Positions 5,177-6,572 of a DNA stretch of 6,572 bases are shown piece by piece. Each line of letters opens with the position of its first letter. Position 1 is the first letter of the stretch. Source of the stretch: an uncultured Coriobacteriaceae bacterium (GTDB lineage Bacteria > Actinomycetota > Coriobacteriia > Coriobacteriales > Atopobiaceae); assembly GCA_900551595.1 (NCBI GenBank), contig URWR01000094.1, forward strand, positions 1 to 6,572, read 5' to 3'. The notes beneath the pieces were generated by a model that saw only the letters and a program-made list of their open reading frames with translations, was not told the origin of the DNA and did no database searches. Position numbers and translations under genes: made by a program.

Positions 5177-6572
5177 TTAAGCGATGCCGATACAAGAACC
5201 AATCAGATGTACCGCAAAGGCGCATACCCACGCCACTAAGCATTGGAAGATTACAATGCCTATCGCCCATTTTCCGCCAAGTTCTCTACGAACAACAGCA
5301 ATTGCGGCAACGCAAGGAGTATAGAGCAAACAAAAGACCAAAAATGAAGCTGCTCCTAAAGGCGTAAGTGTTGCCAGCAAGGCACTTGTACCGTCAAAAA
5401 GTACTGAGAGCGTAGAAACCACTATCTCTTTTGCCATGAATCCGCAGATAAGCGCCACGCAAAAACGCCAATCTCCAAAGCCGAGTGGAGAAAACACTGG
5501 CGCCATCCAACCTGCGGCGGCAGCAAGAATTGAGGTGCTGGGGTTGTCGGTTAATGTGAGTGTTGGTGTAAAGGACTGCAGGAACCAAACGACAATAGAG
5601 GCAACAAATACGACAGTAAAAGCTCGCTGCAGAAAATCTGCCATCTTATCCCATACAAGATGTAGAACGCTTTTTACGGAGGGGATACGGTAGTTAGGCA
5701 GCTCCATAACAAACGGGACAGCTTCACCCTTGAATATGGTGTGATTGGCAATTGCTGAAGTGGCAATCCCTACCACAATACCCAGGGCATAGAGAGCTAC
5801 CGTAACGACCCCTTCGATTCCTGGGAAAAAGACTGCTGAGAAAAATGCATAGATCGTAAGCTTTGTTGAACAGCTCATAAAAGGAGTTAGAAGCACTGTA
5901 AGCTTGCGATCGCGTTCCGAGGGCAGGGTTCTTGTGGACATCACTGCTGGCACGGTACAGCCAAATCCCATGAGCATAGGAACGATAGATCTGCCAGAAA
6001 GACCAATTTTTCTCAGCGGCCGATCCATAACAAAGGCAACACGTGCCATATAGCCCGTATCTTCCAAAAGAGAAAGGAAGAAGTACATAGTTACCACGAT
6101 TGGTGCGATAGGCAATACGGTGCCAACGCCACCAAAAACACCGTCTACGATGAGCGATCGCACCACTTCAGAGGTACCAGACTCTACCAAGGCATTATTA
6201 ACTGTCTGAGTGAGAATTTCTACGCCTTGAGCGACGAGGTCTTGAAAGAACGAACCAACCACATTAAAAGTGAGCCAAAAGACAAGTCCCATTATCAAAA
6301 TAAACATGGGGATAGCAGTAAATCGCCCCGTGAGAATCTTATCTATCTGTCGAGAGCGCTCATGTTCGCGACTTTCATGTGGCTTGGTTACCGTTTGTGA
6401 AACAACCTTTTCAATAAATGAGAAGCGCATATCTGCAATGGCTGCGGCGCGATCTAAGCCCCGTTCTTCCTCCATTTGACTAATAATGTGCTCCATTGCC
6501 TCATATTCGTTTTTATCAAGATTTAGGCGCTCTAGAACGGCTGTATCGCCCTCGATGACTTTTGTGGCTGCA
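5177..6572 (-). CDS. feoB: Ferrous iron transporter FeoB, membrane part (5' end outside window)
   Basis: FeoB imports Fe(II) across the cytoplasmic membrane, driven or gated by its N-terminal GTPase domain. The frame stays open to the right edge, so 464 C-terminal residues are seen; the ATG at 6496 is internal. Visible order: the end of the G-domain linker region (KVIEGD, 4-9), a cytoplasmic helical stretch (about 46-81, including ADMRFSFIEK), then the membrane channel. The two Gate-type repeats are clear: GFGCTVPA (202-209) with FMSCSTKLTIY (231-241), and AKEIVVSTL (380-388) with LLYTPC (415-420). The cysteines at 205, 234 and 420 are those conserved in the family. The protein ends soon after the last helix, without the Cys-rich tail of E. 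coli FeoB. The GTPase domain, start site, promoter and any feoA lie beyond the window. It is followed after 13 nt by the HAD phosphatase gene. Confidence 0.95.
   Translation of the reverse strand, partial: AATKVIEGDTAVLERLNLDKNEYEAMEHIISQMEEERGLDRAAAIADMRFSFIEKVVSQTVTKPHESREHERSRQIDKILTGRFTAIPMFILIMGLVFWLTFNVVGSFFQDLVAQGVEILTQTVNNALVESGTSEVVRSLIVDGVFGGVGTVLPIAPIVVTMYFFLSLLEDTGYMARVAFVMDRPLRKIGLSGRSIVPMLMGFGCTVPAVMSTRTLPSERDRKLTVLLTPFMSCSTKLTIYAFFSAVFFPGIEGVVTVALYALGIVVGIATSAIANHTIFKGEAVPFVMELPNYRIPSVKSVLHLVWDKMADFLQRAFTVVFVASIVVWFLQSFTPTLTLTDNPSTSILAAAAGWMAPVFSPLGFGDWRFCVALICGFMAKEIVVSTLSVLFDGTSALLATLTPLGAASFLVFCLLYTPCVAAIAVVRRELGGKWAIGIVIFQCLVAWVCAFAVHLIGSCIGIA

Noticed and set aside
4785..5367. 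Several small frames on both strands around the HAD start and feoB end.
   Set aside because: All overlap well-supported genes in other frames and show no domain or start signal of their own.
1..6572. Search for CRISPR repeats, tRNA-like cloverleafs, insertion-sequence ends, integrase or toxin-antitoxin genes.
   Set aside because: Nothing matching was seen; every gene-free stretch is shorter than 160 bp and is explained by terminators or promoter/leader sequence.

Overview
The window is an ordinary chromosomal housekeeping and cell-envelope region with mid-range GC (about 45% by eye). It is probably from an actinobacterium, most likely a low-GC member of the Coriobacteriia (Atopobium/Lancefieldella-like). 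I infer this from the style of the phosphofructokinase, of the short actinobacterial-type fructosamine kinase, and of FeoB; there is no rRNA or other firm marker, so the placement is tentative. I see no rRNA, tRNA, CRISPR array, insertion sequence, integrase or phage gene.

Layout from left to right. (1) The C-terminal part of a 6-phosphofructokinase (+, cut by the left edge) ends at a strong intrinsic terminator. (2) A fructosamine-kinase family gene (-) converges on that terminator. (3) A 154-bp divergent intergenic region holds a consensus -35 box, a palindrome and two small leader hairpins. It precedes (4) a two-gene + strand operon: a polytopic GT-C (GT39/ArnT-like) glycosyltransferase followed after 3 nt by a GtrB/DPM1-like polyprenyl-phosphate glycosyltransferase. 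(5) Converging on it, with only 7 nt between the stop codons, is a - strand operon of feoB (cut by the right edge, N-terminal G domain missing) followed by a Cof-type HAD phosphatase.

How the genes work together. The GT2/GT-C pair is best read as a lipid-linked sugar module: the GT2 enzyme loads a sugar onto a polyprenyl phosphate at the inner face of the membrane, and the GT-C enzyme transfers it outside the cell to an unknown envelope acceptor. No GtrA-type flippase is present in the window. FeoB imports ferrous iron; the co-transcribed HAD phosphatase has no obvious link to iron. Phosphofructokinase and fructosamine kinase are neighbours with a possible thematic link (sugar phosphates, protein deglycation) but are on opposite strands.

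I found no convincing new multi-gene system. The most notable non-genic signals are a probable - strand terminator embedded antisense in the 3' end of the GT2 gene and an excess of the palindrome GCGATCGC and its core CGATCG across the window.
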